In this document: positions 32,190-44,007 of the stretch, in pieces
Layout of the letters: the number at the start of each line of letters is the position of its first letter
Position numbering within the stretch: the first letter of the stretch is position 1
NCBI GenBank assembly: GCA_030411725.1
Contig: MU839837.1
Span: 1,302,001 to 1,366,000, forward strand
DNA: 64,000 nucleotides
Direction: 5' to 3'
From: Echria macrotheca
Lineage: Eukaryota > Ascomycota > Sordariomycetes > Sordariales > Schizotheciaceae
The notes under the pieces: model-generated
The model's input: only the letters and a program-made list of their open reading frames with translations
Databases searched by the model: none
What the model was told of the DNA's origin: nothing
Program-made: the position numbers and the translations under genes

Positions 32190-34563
32190 TGTATGACCAG
32201 TCGAAGGGTATCCGTAGGCGCTGTCTAGTACTCAAAATTCAATTTCAGGCAGAGATCTGAAAGTCCTCGCCGACGTTGTCGAGATAGCTCGTGGCGGGGA
32301 CAACCGAACAGGTGCCCGGCAAAATTTTCTCCAACTCATAGGCTGTTTCCGGGCCGTAACATTGTCTACCCGGCTTCCCGAAACCGCGTGCCGAACCGGG
32401 TTTCCATTAACCGTTAGAAGCTCCCTATCATGCAAATCATTAGCGCGTCCGTTAGATTCGAACATCCCCCTGCTTTTTGCGTCTTCCATCTCCTCCGGTT
32501 TTCTGGTACGTGATGTATAGTGTCAAAACTTCCAGTCGATTCCTTATCTCGACAGAAAAGTCGATTTCGACGACGTGCATCACATCTTTGTGGTCGGTGG
32601 CGCATATCATCAACAGGTGGTGTACAAGCCCGGCCATGCAGCCCTGATGGTTCAGGAGTATTGAAGGCACTTATGCATCTTCAGACTAAAATTCCAACCG
32701 ATGGGCTGTCAAAAACAGGTTGCGTGCATCTGATAGCGTAGCGACGGCGCTTGCAACTGTCCGTTGTGGTTGCTAGTGGAAGGCACGTCAATGATGGCGG
32801 CTGGAAAGGGAAGGAGCCTTCGGTGAAGGCCCAGGTCACCAGGCTCACACCCTCCGAAAACGGCCGCCACCGGACATGGAGCCTTCTCAATGTCATTGGA
32901 TTTCGTGCCTGACCAAGCACCGAATCGAGCAGAAATCGCGATTCGAAGTTCACCCTCGAAAGGCGATTATTGTCCGGACTGCCGGGTCCGGTCGTAAACA
33001 TTTTGGAACAAGTAATTACACTACGGAGCCCCTGCAATAATAAGTCGGCGCCCAGTAGGGGGGCCTGATCATGTCTCCTAGGAAGAGGGTGTGGGGCCTC
33101 TATCGGAGTCTACCCGGTGCTCGGGATTAAGACCAAGTGAATTCGGTCATAAATCACGAGCACTACGCTGTTTTTAGCCCGATCTTGCGATTGCCTCGTT
33201 TCGAAACAAGATCGGAAGCGAGCTCGCTACCCACAAAACGCGTTCATATATTAACGATTGGGCTCGAAATACCAGGCCACCGTCGGGGCCATATTAATGA
33301 GCATCTGAAGAGCGGAATTCCCCGACGTCGGCCGGAGACTTGGTGGACACAGACGCCCCCGGGAGGCACGGGACCTCCCGTTGACTTGATCGCGGGGGCT
33401 TAGCACGTGTGACTTTGGGTGGGATGCGAAGGACACCTTCCTAATCCTTCAGCAAATCGTTCACGCATAAACGCTTTGCAGCAACGTTATGCTATTCCTG
33501 AACACTTGCTGCCTGGCATCGCGTCGACATCGAGGTCCTACCTCGCCCCAGGCTTCCTTGCTGTCATCGATCGCAAAGTTCCTCAGATGTGCCCCGCGTT
33601 CGAGGCGCGATCGCGGTCTACCCCACGTCAGCCAGCCACTGCCGTCGACCAGGTTATCAGGGAAGGAGCCGAGGACGTTAAATTGCTCGCACTAGCTCCC
33701 GGCAGTTGGGCCAATCACGATGCCAAGATGCCACCAACACATGGCAGCAACTGCCTACATGGACAAGTGGACAAATCACGAAGCGGGACTCCTGCAGCAA
33801 CTATCGAGTTTAAAGTAGCACGATCGCCATCTCGCATCAGTTCCTGCCTTAAACGGCCAGCGCTGATGTGGTAGGCCAACGATGGAGCCTCGAGCGGCAC
33901 TCACAATATGCCGCGCGGGATGCCACCTTCTTATCTTCCTGCACCCTCCACGCCGCCCAACCAGCGCTATTCAAAGCCGTGTTATTGTCACGCGCCCGAT
34001 GCAGGGGCGAAGGCTTTAAGATTGCCAAGTAATCCCACAGGGCTCCTTGACACCCACGATGCCACCTCTCAACACCACTCCATCCCCGGCGCGCCGCCCT
34101 CGCTGCGACAGTGCCCAGACTTGAAGCGGAAGCTGGACGTGAAACCGGCCCACGATACCCACCCTTGTCGCCATCGAGCCGGCCGACCATGCCGACCTGT
34201 CATTGGCATCGCTAAGCGCAGGAAACCGGGTTGCGGCGTCCCTCGAATTATCGCCCCGCGATTGACATCACGGCCAGACGGGATGGCGTTGACGGCTGTG
34301 CCGCCGGAATAGGAAGCTATGCGTGTTGGGAGCTTCCCTTTCGAGGAAACATGGCCGTCAACTATTGGAACAACAACATGCTGCCTCGGTTCGGACTGGT
34401 CTCGCGATGCTGTCGTCCGTGTATAAAGAACGGTGGTTCTCGCCAAGCGATGCCAATGATGCCAAGCAACCCGCCGCACCCTCCCGCACCATTCCCCCGG
34501 ACTTGAGACCCCCCGCCAGCCCTATTCCCCAGTGTCTTGGCTTTGTTCGAGCTGTTTGCCAAG
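32190..34563. other. long intergenic stretch, no supported gene
   Basis: Short frames on both strands (for example 32681-33037 minus, 33419-33874 plus and 34069-34479 minus) overlap one another and show no domain, signal or splice pattern. The last 150 bp are the promoter of the protease gene. Confidence 0.5.
34422..34427 (+). promoter_or_regulatory. TATA box candidate of the aspartic protease gene
   Basis: TATAAA, 142 bp upstream of the ATG at 34564. GCCAAG words follow at 34442-34447, 34461-34466 and 34558-34563. GCCARG is the recognition core of the pH regulator PacC/Rim101, which would fit an acid protease, but such hexamers also occur by chance. Confidence 0.45.
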
Positions 34564-35884
34564 ATGGCTCCCGTTTCTAGCATCCTTCTCACGGCTCTCG
34601 CCGGTGCCACCCTCGGGTCGGCCATTCCTCACGGCCCCAAGATCGGCACGGTCGTCAACGACCGCGACACTACCGAGGTCGGCCCGGGCAAGTACAGCTT
34701 CAAGCAGGTCCGCAACCCCAAGTACACCTTCAACGGCGCCCTCTCCATCTACAAGACGTACCTCAAGTTCGGCGCCCCGATTCCGGACTACTTGGAGGCT
34801 GCTGTTGCCAACTACACCAAGGGTGTCAGCAAGCGGTCCACCGGCAGTGCCTCTGCCACGCCCATCGACACTTTTGATGATGCTTACATCACGCCTGTGT
34901 CGATTGGTACCCCGGCCCAGGTGCTGAACCTGGATTTTGACACCGGCTCTTCGGACCTCTGGGTTTTCAGCACTGAGCTCCCCTCTTCGCAGGTTAATGG
35001 CCAGACGCTCTACAACCCCGGCGCCAGCAGCACTGCCACTCTCATGTCCGGATACACGTGGAGCATCACGTATGGTGACGGCAGCTCCTCGAGCGGCAAC
35101 GTGTACAAGGACAAGGTCACAATCGGCGGCCTGACTGTTACGCAACAGGCGGTTGAGGCCGCCCAGACCGTGTCTTCGTCCTTCACCCAGGACCCTGATA
35201 TTGACGGGCTTGTCGGTCTTGCTTTCGACTCGCTCAACTCGGTGTCGCCGACTCCGCAGAAGACGTGGTTCAGCAACATCAAGAGCTCGCTGAACTCGCC
35301 GCTCTTTGCTGCGAACCTGAAGCACAATGCTGGTAAGTAAATCCCTGTAACAAGCCACATGCACCATTCTGATCGTTGCAGCTGGCACCTACGACTTTGG
35401 CTACATCGACTCGTCCAAGTACACGGGCTCGATCACGTACACCAGCGTCAACACCAGCCCCGGCTACTGGACCTGGACCTCGACCGGCTACAAGATCGGC
35501 AGCGGCAGCTTCACGTCGACCTCCATCACCGGCATCGCCGACACTGGCACCACCCTGCTCTACCTGCCCACCAGCATCGTGACCGCCTACTACCGCCAGG
35601 TGTCGGGCTCCTCCAACAGCCGCACTTATGGCGGGTATGTGTATCCCTGCAGCACGACTCTCCCCAGCTTCACCTTTGGCGTCGGCAGCGCGCGCATCAC
35701 CATCCCCGGCACCTACATGAACTACGGCCCCGTGTCGACCGGCAGCTCCACTTGCTTCGGTGGTCTGCAGTCCAGCTCGGGCATCGGCATCAACATTTTT
35801 GGTGATGTCGCGCTCAAGGCTGCCTATGTCGTGTTCAACGGCGGGTCGCCGCCTACTCTCGGCTGGGCTTCCAAGACCCTTTAA
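34564..35884 (+). CDS. secreted pepsin-type aspartic protease (family A1)
   Basis: Two exons, 34564-35332 and 35382-35884, with a 49-nt intron, 423 aa. Endopeptidase of the penicillopepsin group. MAPVSSILLTALAGATLGSA is the signal peptide. A propeptide of about 80 residues ends near VSKR (a kexin-like KR site). The mature enzyme has both catalytic aspartates in DTGSSDLW and DTGTTLLY, the flap YGDGSSSSG, and the C-terminal GDVALKAAYVVFNG. It ends with GWASKTL, so there is no GPI or membrane anchor. Codon use is strongly C-ending, as in highly expressed fungal secreted enzymes. Predicted to work extracellularly at acidic pH. Confidence 0.95.
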
Positions 35885-37186
35885 ATAGGTGTTTTGGCTG
35901 AGTACATATTTGGGAGGGACGGCGGATTTCTCATGTCATATTTTCGCTTCTTACACCATCTCGGAGGGGAGCCTAGTTCACGTATATACGGGTGGATTGT
36001 TGGATGGAAAGTGGCTTGCATGTATTTATGAGTAAGACGAGCCACTTGAATGTGTAATGAAATTTGCAACTCAGATCTGATGAAAAATGTCGTGACGCAT
36101 GAATAAGGCATCTGCTAGTGGTAGGTAGCACCGCTTTTGCTACCTGAAGGCTGACTCCCTGCAGTGGTTTTATCCAACCACCTATTTGCTTTTTATATAC
36201 TCTCCAGAAAGGAGCCTGTTATAGATTTATTATCATTTGTCCTGTTTTTCCCCACGGCAAGGGGTTGAGCCCCGCAAGAAAAGGTTCCGCAAGCCCTCAA
36301 GGATCTATTCGCTGCATACTTCTACATGATATCATGAAGGACGAAATGCTGCGAGTATGCTGCATGGGATAGAAGATTGCGTGTTAGACCATACAAAACC
36401 TATCCTCGTCCTGGCCAGACCTCGGATCCCAGTGCAACTGTCATGGGTTTCCTTGCAGTATAGGTGGCTCTAATGCTACCTTGACTCTGGCAAAGGTGAA
36501 GCTATGAGGTGCTTGCGCGTTGTATTGCCAGGACTCAGATCTAGAACACCTTAATTCCGGGCAAACGGTGGGTTTAAGTCATGTTCTACTACCCGACACA
36601 GCTGGACCATGCGATCCGCCGGTTACAATCCACTCCAGTGTCGACGTCCGGGATTCTTCGAGTAATGCCGCCGCGTGGTTATATAAGTCTCTGCAATCTC
36701 TCGCTGGTTCCTGAGAATTGCATCGCTGCTCTCATCACTGCTCGCGCAAGATCAGAACGATCAAGGTAAGGTAACAGGGCGATGGTGATATGGTGATGTG
36801 GACTCAGCTATCTCCTGTATTGAGCTGTGAGACGGTCGAGCAAGGCGCGGCTGGCGGAGTTCATTCGATGATGATGCTCTATGGATGGATTAAAATCTTC
36901 CTATCCATCGACATTTTCCTGTCAAGATGAGATCCATATTTATTCTGAGAGCCTGAGAGTGCATGCCGTCCGGAACAAAAGCGGGCGTACCCGTATCAGA
37001 AAGATGCTATGAAGATGAGAGTTGCAGCAATGTGCAATATGCAAAGTGGTATTGGTATTATGCTAGGAAAAATCTACCTGACGAGGTATCATAAAGATGC
37101 GAATGCACGCATATACGCCAACTGAACATCCCCATAACACCGAACATACCCCACCCATGCTGGATGCGGCGACAAACCCAGTTCCA
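35885..37186. other. intergenic between convergent genes
   Basis: No supported gene. Short frames at 36520-36769 lack features. Confidence 0.5.
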
Positions 37187-39006
37187 CTAGAAGAGCTTGT
37201 AAACAATCTTCATGGGGATGCTAGCATTAGCCCGCTTCTCCTCCATCTGGCGATGCAACTCCCAATCGATCTCGCGACGGCCCGAGTCCAGATCAATATC
37301 ATTAACCGACAGGAACTTGGGACGCTTCCAGATATACCCAGCCGCCCAGAAGAAGATGACAACCGGGAACGCCAAGCAGGTCTTGAAGAAGCCAGCGGCA
37401 TCGTTCAGCTCACCGCCGTCGGGACCGCCGCCGACAGGCCAGATGGCGACGTACATCTGCGCGATAAAGACGAGGATCGACAGACCCAAACCGATGTAGG
37501 AGCCGATAGTGCCGAGCGCCGCCTTGAAGGGGATCTCGTCGAGCGTGTGGCCCTGGCGCTTCCAGGCCATGCGGAAACGGATGTGCGCGAGGCAGATGGA
37601 GCCCCAGGTGAAGAGGGCCGCGAGGCCGGAGATGGAGAGCAGCCAGTCGAAGAGCTCGACGGCGTTCTTCTGGTCGACACCAGCGAAGGCGAGGAAGCCC
37701 ATAGCGACGACGATGATGGTCGAGTAGAGCGGGCGGCCGGAGCGGTCGACGTAGGCGAAGACGCGCGGGGCGTAGCCCTGCTCGGCGAGCGCAGTGAGCG
37801 TACGGCTGCCGCCGTAGACGCCCGACAGGCCGATGGAGATGACGCTGACCATGATGACGCCGTTGATGAAGTGGTCGTAGCCGTTCAGGCCGGCGTACTT
37901 GCCCACGAGCACGAAGGGCGAGGCCTGCGAGTTGGCGAACGCGTTGGCGCCGATCAGGCGCTCGTCGTCGGCCGAGATCAGGAGACCGACGAAGAGGAGC
38001 GAGAGGACGTAAAAAAGGGTCACGCGCCAGAAGACCTGCTTGCAGGCCGAGGGGAGCGTCTGCAGGGGGGTCTTGGACTCGGACGCAGCAAGACCGATGA
38101 GCTCGGTACCGGCGAAGGCGAAGGCGGCAGTCACGAAGACGGAGCAGAAGCCCTTGAAGCCGTTCTTGAAGGCGTTCTCGCGGAAGTACCGGTCGCCCCA
38201 GAACTCGTTGTACCGGCCCGTGTCGGGACCGCCGCCGCAGACGAGGACGAGGCCAATAATCAGGAAGGTCACGATGGCGCAGAGTTTAAGTGCGCTCGAC
38301 CAGAACTCTTCCTCAGCGTAGCCGAGGGCGCCGAACAGGCTGATGAGGATGATGGCGATGATAAAGACGGCCATAAAGATGGCCGGACTTAAACTGCCTT
38401 CTGTCCAGTAGTCGATGGTAAAGGATGCGACGACGATTTCGAACGGGAGGATGAAGAACCATTGGAGGAAGTAGTTCCAGCCCATCTGTCATATGTTAGA
38501 ATCAGAACGATGTCCAGCGCCAGCGGGCGGGAACGTACCGCAAAACCCCACGAGGGATCGACAAAGCGAGTAACCAGAGTATAGAAGCCACCAGAGACAG
38601 GATACATCAGCGCCATCTCGCCGAGGGCAAAGACGACGTTGAACATCATGACACCGATAATCATGTAGTCAATAATCAGACTGGCCGGACCACCCTTGCG
38701 CAGCGCGCTGCCGGTACCAACAAACAGACCAGCACCGATCGAACCGCCAATGGCAATCATGTGCAGATGGCGGCTCTTCATGGTCTGGTTGAGCTTATTG
38801 TGCTTGTTGGCGTCGGTGTCGGGCCGGCGCTTGAACGACTCGGGCGTCAGACCCATGCGGCCCCAGTAGCTGAGCGCGTAGTAGTCGGCGTTGTTCTGGA
38901 AGTCATCGACAGTGCCCACGCGGGGCCCGTCGCGCTCGTACGCCGGCACATGGTCGCTGCTGCTACCCTTGTCCCCTAATGTTGTCGTGTGCTTCTCGTC
39001 GGCCAT
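37187..39006 (-). CDS. amino-acid permease (YAT/APC family)
   Basis: Two minus-strand exons, 39006-38539 and 38485-37187, separated by a 53-nt intron, 588 aa. Proton-coupled plasma-membrane amino-acid transporter of the fungal GAP1/AGP type. The first helix region has the family consensus RHLHMIAIGGSIGAGLFVGTG. MGWNYFLQWFFILPFEI, GTELIGLAASES and FDWLLSISGLAALFTWGSI also match conserved segments. Twelve hydrophobic spans can be counted. The N-terminal tail (about 75 residues) is hydrophilic and lysine-containing, as in permeases controlled by ubiquitination. The ATG at 39006 (MADEKHTTT) is preferred over any upstream non-ATG start. Substrate range is unknown. Confidence 0.94.
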
Positions 39007-41479
39007 GGCGGGCAACTAACTCTTGTCCAGCGCGGTGCGAACAAGAGAAAGGAGGGAAGTCGATATGGGGTTGAGAGAGAGGTTCGAGTTGTTGCAGCCC
39101 GGGATCGATCGACATCTATATACATGTGGTCACATTGTTAGCAATTCCCCCACGGCTGGGAATGCCAATTAGCGCCCATATGTCCCAGATGGTGAATTGG
39201 CTTACCGAAGACCAAACTGGGCAGGACAGCAGCATCAGTTGTCGGCCGTTATCTGCCCTTGGCTTTCTTGGGTTTCTCTTGGTAGTCTTGGAATTTCTTG
39301 TGACCTTCCGCCTCCGAGCGAATACCCGAATCCTCCAGGCTGGGCGGCCCCAATCAGCCCCCGGCTACGGCCAACAGGGGCACTCCGCTCCGGCGCTATC
39401 TTGCCTCAGTGCTGCAGTGGCCACCCCCGCCTTGGACAGTGCCGCCCCATTGACGGCATGAGGAATGTAGGGTGGCAACCGCCAGCTTCGAGAAGAATTC
39501 CATACGTCGTGCTGCTGGTTGCGGATCTTGGCCCGCAGCCGTAGGGTCTTGGCTGATTTGCTGATCCGGGGGCGGTCCAAGGCCTGGTTGGCGGCATCGC
39601 ATGTCAGCCCAGACCCGGTTGATCGAACGGTGCATCGGGCGAGGGTCGACTGTTGGTTACCTACCATTTTCGATCAAGTCGTTGAGCTTGGGGTATGATA
39701 GTAGTTACCCCATCTGTTCGGATAACAGCGTGCGGTTATTAACAACCAAGCGACACCGGCACCACATGCAATGCGGGATAATACCACAGGGACGGGGCAC
39801 TCCTTCGAGACTGACACGTCGGACCCAGCAACCCAGACGTCGGATCCATTGCCTGCGCAGCAATCCGTCCCGGGAGTATCCCGCCTGAGGGTCGATCGAT
39901 GTCCAGATCTCAAGGTGATGGAGCCTGGGCTCCAGGAGCACAACACCACCGGAGTTCCCAGCCACACACACAAACCAGCATTTTCCCTTTCTGCGAGCCT
40001 CGAGCGGCCAAGCGGCAAAAATAGGTCCACCGAGCTACCGAGAGGCGACTTTGTTCGGCCTTAAGGAGCAGACGGGTCCACTGCGACTCCACTTGCTGTG
40101 CTTGAAGTCTGGAGATTGGACTGATAATAATTGATAAGGCGGTCGTAGGCAGCACCCTTCTCCGACGCCGGTGTTTTAGGCAAGATAAGCTTTTGCGAGT
40201 CTGATAACATGAGCTCACGTTTGTGAGAGGGACCCTTTGGTTCACCGAGTTGCTTGTGTCTGTCGGGGTCTCCGAGCCTGCGGCCTTGGCAAAAGCTGTC
40301 GGCCGCAAGAAACGCCGAAAAGACTGCAGTTGTAGACAATCGGGGACTAATAAGGCACATCCGCGCTGTTGACAAGATCCGTCGTTATTGCCATTGATAG
40401 TGTACCTAAGTTGCGGGAGGATACGGATGTCGCTGGTGGCAGATGGCGACTCGGGAGCTTCCTAGCGCCGAGCCCAGCAAATTAGCACCTCAGCCAAGCC
40501 GCTGCTCCGCATCTTCTTGTTGACGTCCGTATTATCGAGGCATTGATCATCCACTTACCTTTTCGACGTGTTCGTAGACGGGAGTAGGGCAGCTGATCGC
40601 AAGACTGGCTGCCTAGACATGCAGATATGTAAAAGGGGCCACGAGCTAATGACAGAGCGTTGCATTCGAGGCCCCAGCGGCCGCAGCGAGGATTTTAGCA
40701 GTTGCATAGTGCAATCCTTCTGAGAGCATTGTGGTAGAGTATTCCGCTTTAGTCAAAGATGTGCGGCGCGTGATGTGTCTGACCTCGGTTGGATCGAGCG
40801 ACGCGCTCGACGCGGATCACGACTACCGAATTGGCGTGGTCGAGAAGGAGAAATGGCGCGAGACCCGTGATTTGCCTTTTCGATTCGTGATTTCTTGTCC
40901 AATCCTACCTATCGGATGAATCCCGCTCTCCCCAGGAAAAACTGCAACGCACCTTCCCTTTTGGCCACAGCTGGAAACGAGCTTTTTTTGGCGACTAAAC
41001 CCTCGCACGGTGCGAGTCGCACCGAGAAGCCCTTCAACCAACACCACATCCACAATAGCAGTACGCCCAAGCATCGGGATCTCGAGCTACCAACAGCAAT
41101 TTCAAATCGGACATCTCTTTCGCTAATCAGCCGCCGTTGCGGGGCGGCCCTCGGTGGCTCCTCCCACATTTTCTCGTTCTGTGGTTCTGCCAGCCTTCTC
41201 CGCCTATACACACCATCTGGCATCACGGAGCCGAACAAGAGCCATCAACATTCTCTGAATAAAGCTTTGGCTTGGGATTAATCGCTGTGGTATTCCTGCC
41301 CGAATTAATGCCAATATGCCATTTACTAACAGTCCTAGTGTGGTACGCCAGCGCAGCGAGCAACTTGGGTCCAAGGAAGTCTGTTGCCAAGCCCAAAATA
41401 TGCCAAGCACGGCGCCGACTAGTCCCATCCCCCCGAATTGCTGACCGCTTCACGATCCGCGCTCGATACACGATCAACA
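39007..41479. other. long intergenic stretch, no supported gene
   Basis: Frames at 39126-39971 and 40061-41281 overlap on both strands without domains. A TATA-like GTATATAG on the minus strand (about 39116-39123) lies about 110 bp upstream of the permease start. Nothing else is seen. Confidence 0.5.
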
Positions 41480-42826
41480 ATGGCCGACGCTGTGCATAGG
41501 CTGCCGCCCGAGGCATGGGCCAATGTCTGCGCGCATTTGGATGAGCACGATCTCGTCAACTTCCGATGCGTTTGCAAGTCGTTCGCCGAGATCGGCCTCC
41601 CCTTCGCGCTCGCCGAGCTCACAATTTTCCCTCACCAGGACGACTTCGCCAACCTACGTGCTGTCGCGAACGACCCCAATCGGGCCAAGCATGTGCGCTC
41701 GATCATCTATATACCATACATGCTGGAGACCAGATATTTGGAGCGAGCTATCGATTTCGGCCAGTATGTCATGACATGGCGCTCCCTGGCTATCGAGCGA
41801 CACCAGTCTTTCAAAGATGGCCGTCCCCCAACCCCACCGATACCGGATGACGAGGAATTGAACGTCAAGTATGCCCACTTCAACAGCGCTATCGAACAAA
41901 TGAGAGGGATAATCGATCGAGGTCTGGACGCCGCATGCTTTTCGGAGGTTTTGCCCAAGTTTCCTGGGCTGCGCGAGGTCTGGCTGCGTAGCGGGACGGG
42001 ATTGGAAACCAGTAAGACCTTTGGGCAAAGGTTTGTGAAGAAAAGCCCATATGACAACGCCGGGTACTGTCTGAGGAAGGATTACTTTTACCCGGGTAGC
42101 GGGCTACGTGGGATCAGGGCGCTGATGCCGGGACTGCTGTCCTGTAAGCCTCGTCTACTGCGCGTCCTCCGACTTGATTCCGTCGATTGGGACTTTTTGA
42201 AGGAGCTTCCCCCTCCTTCGGCACTCGCTGGTCTCGTGGAGCTGGAAATCGAGTTTGCGCTCACACGCCCATGGCTGTCCACAGGAAACCCACCGTTTCA
42301 GCGTCGCGAGGTGCGGGGGATGATCAAGCCGGGCCTTCTACGCGATTTCCTGTCGGCGTTACCAAACCTGGAAGCTCTCACCCTCCGCGCTGATTACTAC
42401 GCCGTAATGGACGGTCACCAGAGTTCCGTGGCGATCGAGCCTACGTACCCATGGTCGCTGAACGACATTGTGCCTACTGGCATCGTTTGGCCCCACCTCC
42501 GGAGGTTTGGCCTGGCCACCTGCGAATGCTCCGGCGAGGAGTTATTGGACTTCATCCTTCGGCACCGTGATACTCTTCGCAGTCTAGATCTGGGGTACAT
42601 CAAACTTGACACTTCTTGGAGGCCATTCCTCCATGCGATCCGGGATAAGATGCGCGGCCGGCTGAAAGAGGCGTGGATTTGGGGACATATGCGCGGGCCC
42701 ATCGTAGATGGGGAGAACGAGTATTGCAAGCTGGGCAAGCCGAAGTGGAGCAGAGGTCGCATCGAAGCCCCCAAGGGAAATCCGGATGAACCACTGGACG
42801 AGAGCGTGCTGAACATCATGGAGTAG
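41480..42826 (+). CDS. F-box protein
   Basis: Single exon, 448 aa. The start at 41480 (MADAVHRLPPEAWANVC) places a canonical F-box at residues 6-45: LPPEAWANVCAHLDEHDLVNFRCVCKSF in outline, with the LP, VC and V-C-K-x-F positions. F-box proteins bind Skp1 and recruit substrates to SCF ubiquitin ligases. The rest contains leucine-rich segments (LRVLRLDSVDWDFLKEL, LVELEIEF, LPNLEALTLRADYY, LRSLDLGYIKL) that look like irregular leucine-rich repeats, the usual substrate-binding part. The substrate is unknown. Confidence 0.85.
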   Translation: MADAVHRLPPEAWANVCAHLDEHDLVNFRCVCKSFAEIGLPFALAELTIFPHQDDFANLRAVANDPNRAKHVRSIIYIPYMLETRYLERAIDFGQYVMTWRSLAIERHQSFKDGRPPTPPIPDDEELNVKYAHFNSAIEQMRGIIDRGLDAACFSEVLPKFPGLREVWLRSGTGLETSKTFGQRFVKKSPYDNAGYCLRKDYFYPGSGLRGIRALMPGLLSCKPRLLRVLRLDSVDWDFLKELPPPSALAGLVELEIEFALTRPWLSTGNPPFQRREVRGMIKPGLLRDFLSALPNLEALTLRADYYAVMDGHQSSVAIEPTYPWSLNDIVPTGIVWPHLRRFGLATCECSGEELLDFILRHRDTLRSLDLGYIKLDTSWRPFLHAIRDKMRGRLKEAWIWGHMRGPIVDGENEYCKLGKPKWSRGRIEAPKGNPDEPLDESVLNIME

Positions 42827-43494
42827 GACGCTGCTATTCCTCGACCGCCATAGTGGGATAGCCGTGGATCGCGTAGTCTTCCGAAGAGCAACGCTCCCTC
42901 ACACTACCCATCCAAGCATATTGCCACGGTAAGTCTCCTATCTGGGCGACATTATGTTGTGCTGACGTTGTATTTGAGCAGTTTGGTGACAACCACGAGG
43001 ACCAGCTCCTCCCAATGGTTGCTGAAGAGGCACTGGGAACCCACTACTTCAAGGACTCAAGGACTGACCGGGGACAAGAACGATAATGGGTATCTCGTCG
43101 AAGGCTAGACTCTAGATAGCTAGTTACTATTAAGTTAGGCCTTAGGTCAGCTCATTGGGCTGAAGATCTGTCCTTGAACCACGCTGCATAAACGTTTGGC
43201 GCACCCAGACAGGCCTTGAAGGATGTAAATGACCGATCTTTAGTGTTGCGCACGAGATGGGACAGTATATACGTCACGAAGAGGAAAATCAGGACACGAA
43301 GAGCGCCCACACCGTGTTGGTTCCTTCATTCTCTAACATAATATCTGTCACCAGTGAATCATCACGGACTGATGAGCCGGACAGACTCCTCCATTATAAC
43401 AACCAGAGCTACGGTCAAATCAAGCACGAAATCACGAACATCACCCCACCACCAATCAAAACCCACCCTCTCAGCCTTCTACCAATCCATGGGT
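42827..43494. other. intergenic, no supported gene
   Basis: 3' flanks of two convergent genes. No feature is recognised. Confidence 0.5.
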
Positions 43495-44007
43495 TCAATG
43501 CTCCGCCGGTCCCCCCTTCCCACCCGCCGCCGCCATCATATGCCCCCTCAACTTGCCGAAAAACGGCCCCGCAAACCCGGAATCAACAAACTCGCGCACC
43601 AGGACGACCCTGTCGCCGGCCTCGTTCATGTGCAGCGCGATCACGTACTCGTTCGCGTACGGCCCGACGACGGTATCGGCCGTGGCCTTGGCCCAGAGCG
43701 TGACCTTCTTCGCGGACTCGTCGACGGTCTGCTCGAGCACGACGAGGTGGAAGTTTGTGAAGAAGGGGGCGATCATGCGCTGGTGGGCTTCGTGTTGGGT
43801 GTTGTTTTGCGGGGGGACGTTCATTGATGCTGCGGATTGTTAGTGATGGGGCGGGGGGGGCTTGTAAGGGGGGAGGGGGAGGGACGAACTGGGGAGGATT
43901 TCTTGGATGCAGTCTTCGCTTCGGAAGGCCATTATTTGGTCGATTGACCAGGCGTTGTAGGCGTCTACTACGCGTTGGGCGGTTTGGGTGAGGGTGGAGG
44001 CGGACAT
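43495..44007 (-). CDS. NTF2/SnoaL-like small protein
   Basis: Two minus-strand exons, 44007-43890 and 43829-43495, intron 60 nt, 150 aa. The start MSASTLTQTAQRVVDAYNAWSIDQIMAFRS and the later FTNFHLVVLEQTVDE...VTLWAKATADT...NEYVIALHMNEAGDRVVLVREFVDSGF follow the cone-shaped alpha+beta (NTF2-like/SnoaL) pattern. This is a helix with an A-x-N-A-W motif and then curved strands, ending in the REFVDS strand. Fungal members of about 140-150 aa are common, some as polyketide or terpenoid cyclase or isomerase helpers, but most are uncharacterised. It lies 3.3 kb from the terpenoid cluster, so an auxiliary role there is possible but speculative. Confidence 0.75.

Noticed and set aside
37097..38392. 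431-aa open frame on the plus strand
   Set aside because: Antisense to the amino-acid permease; the Glu/Asp/Gly-rich composition is a by-product of the C-ending codons of the real gene.
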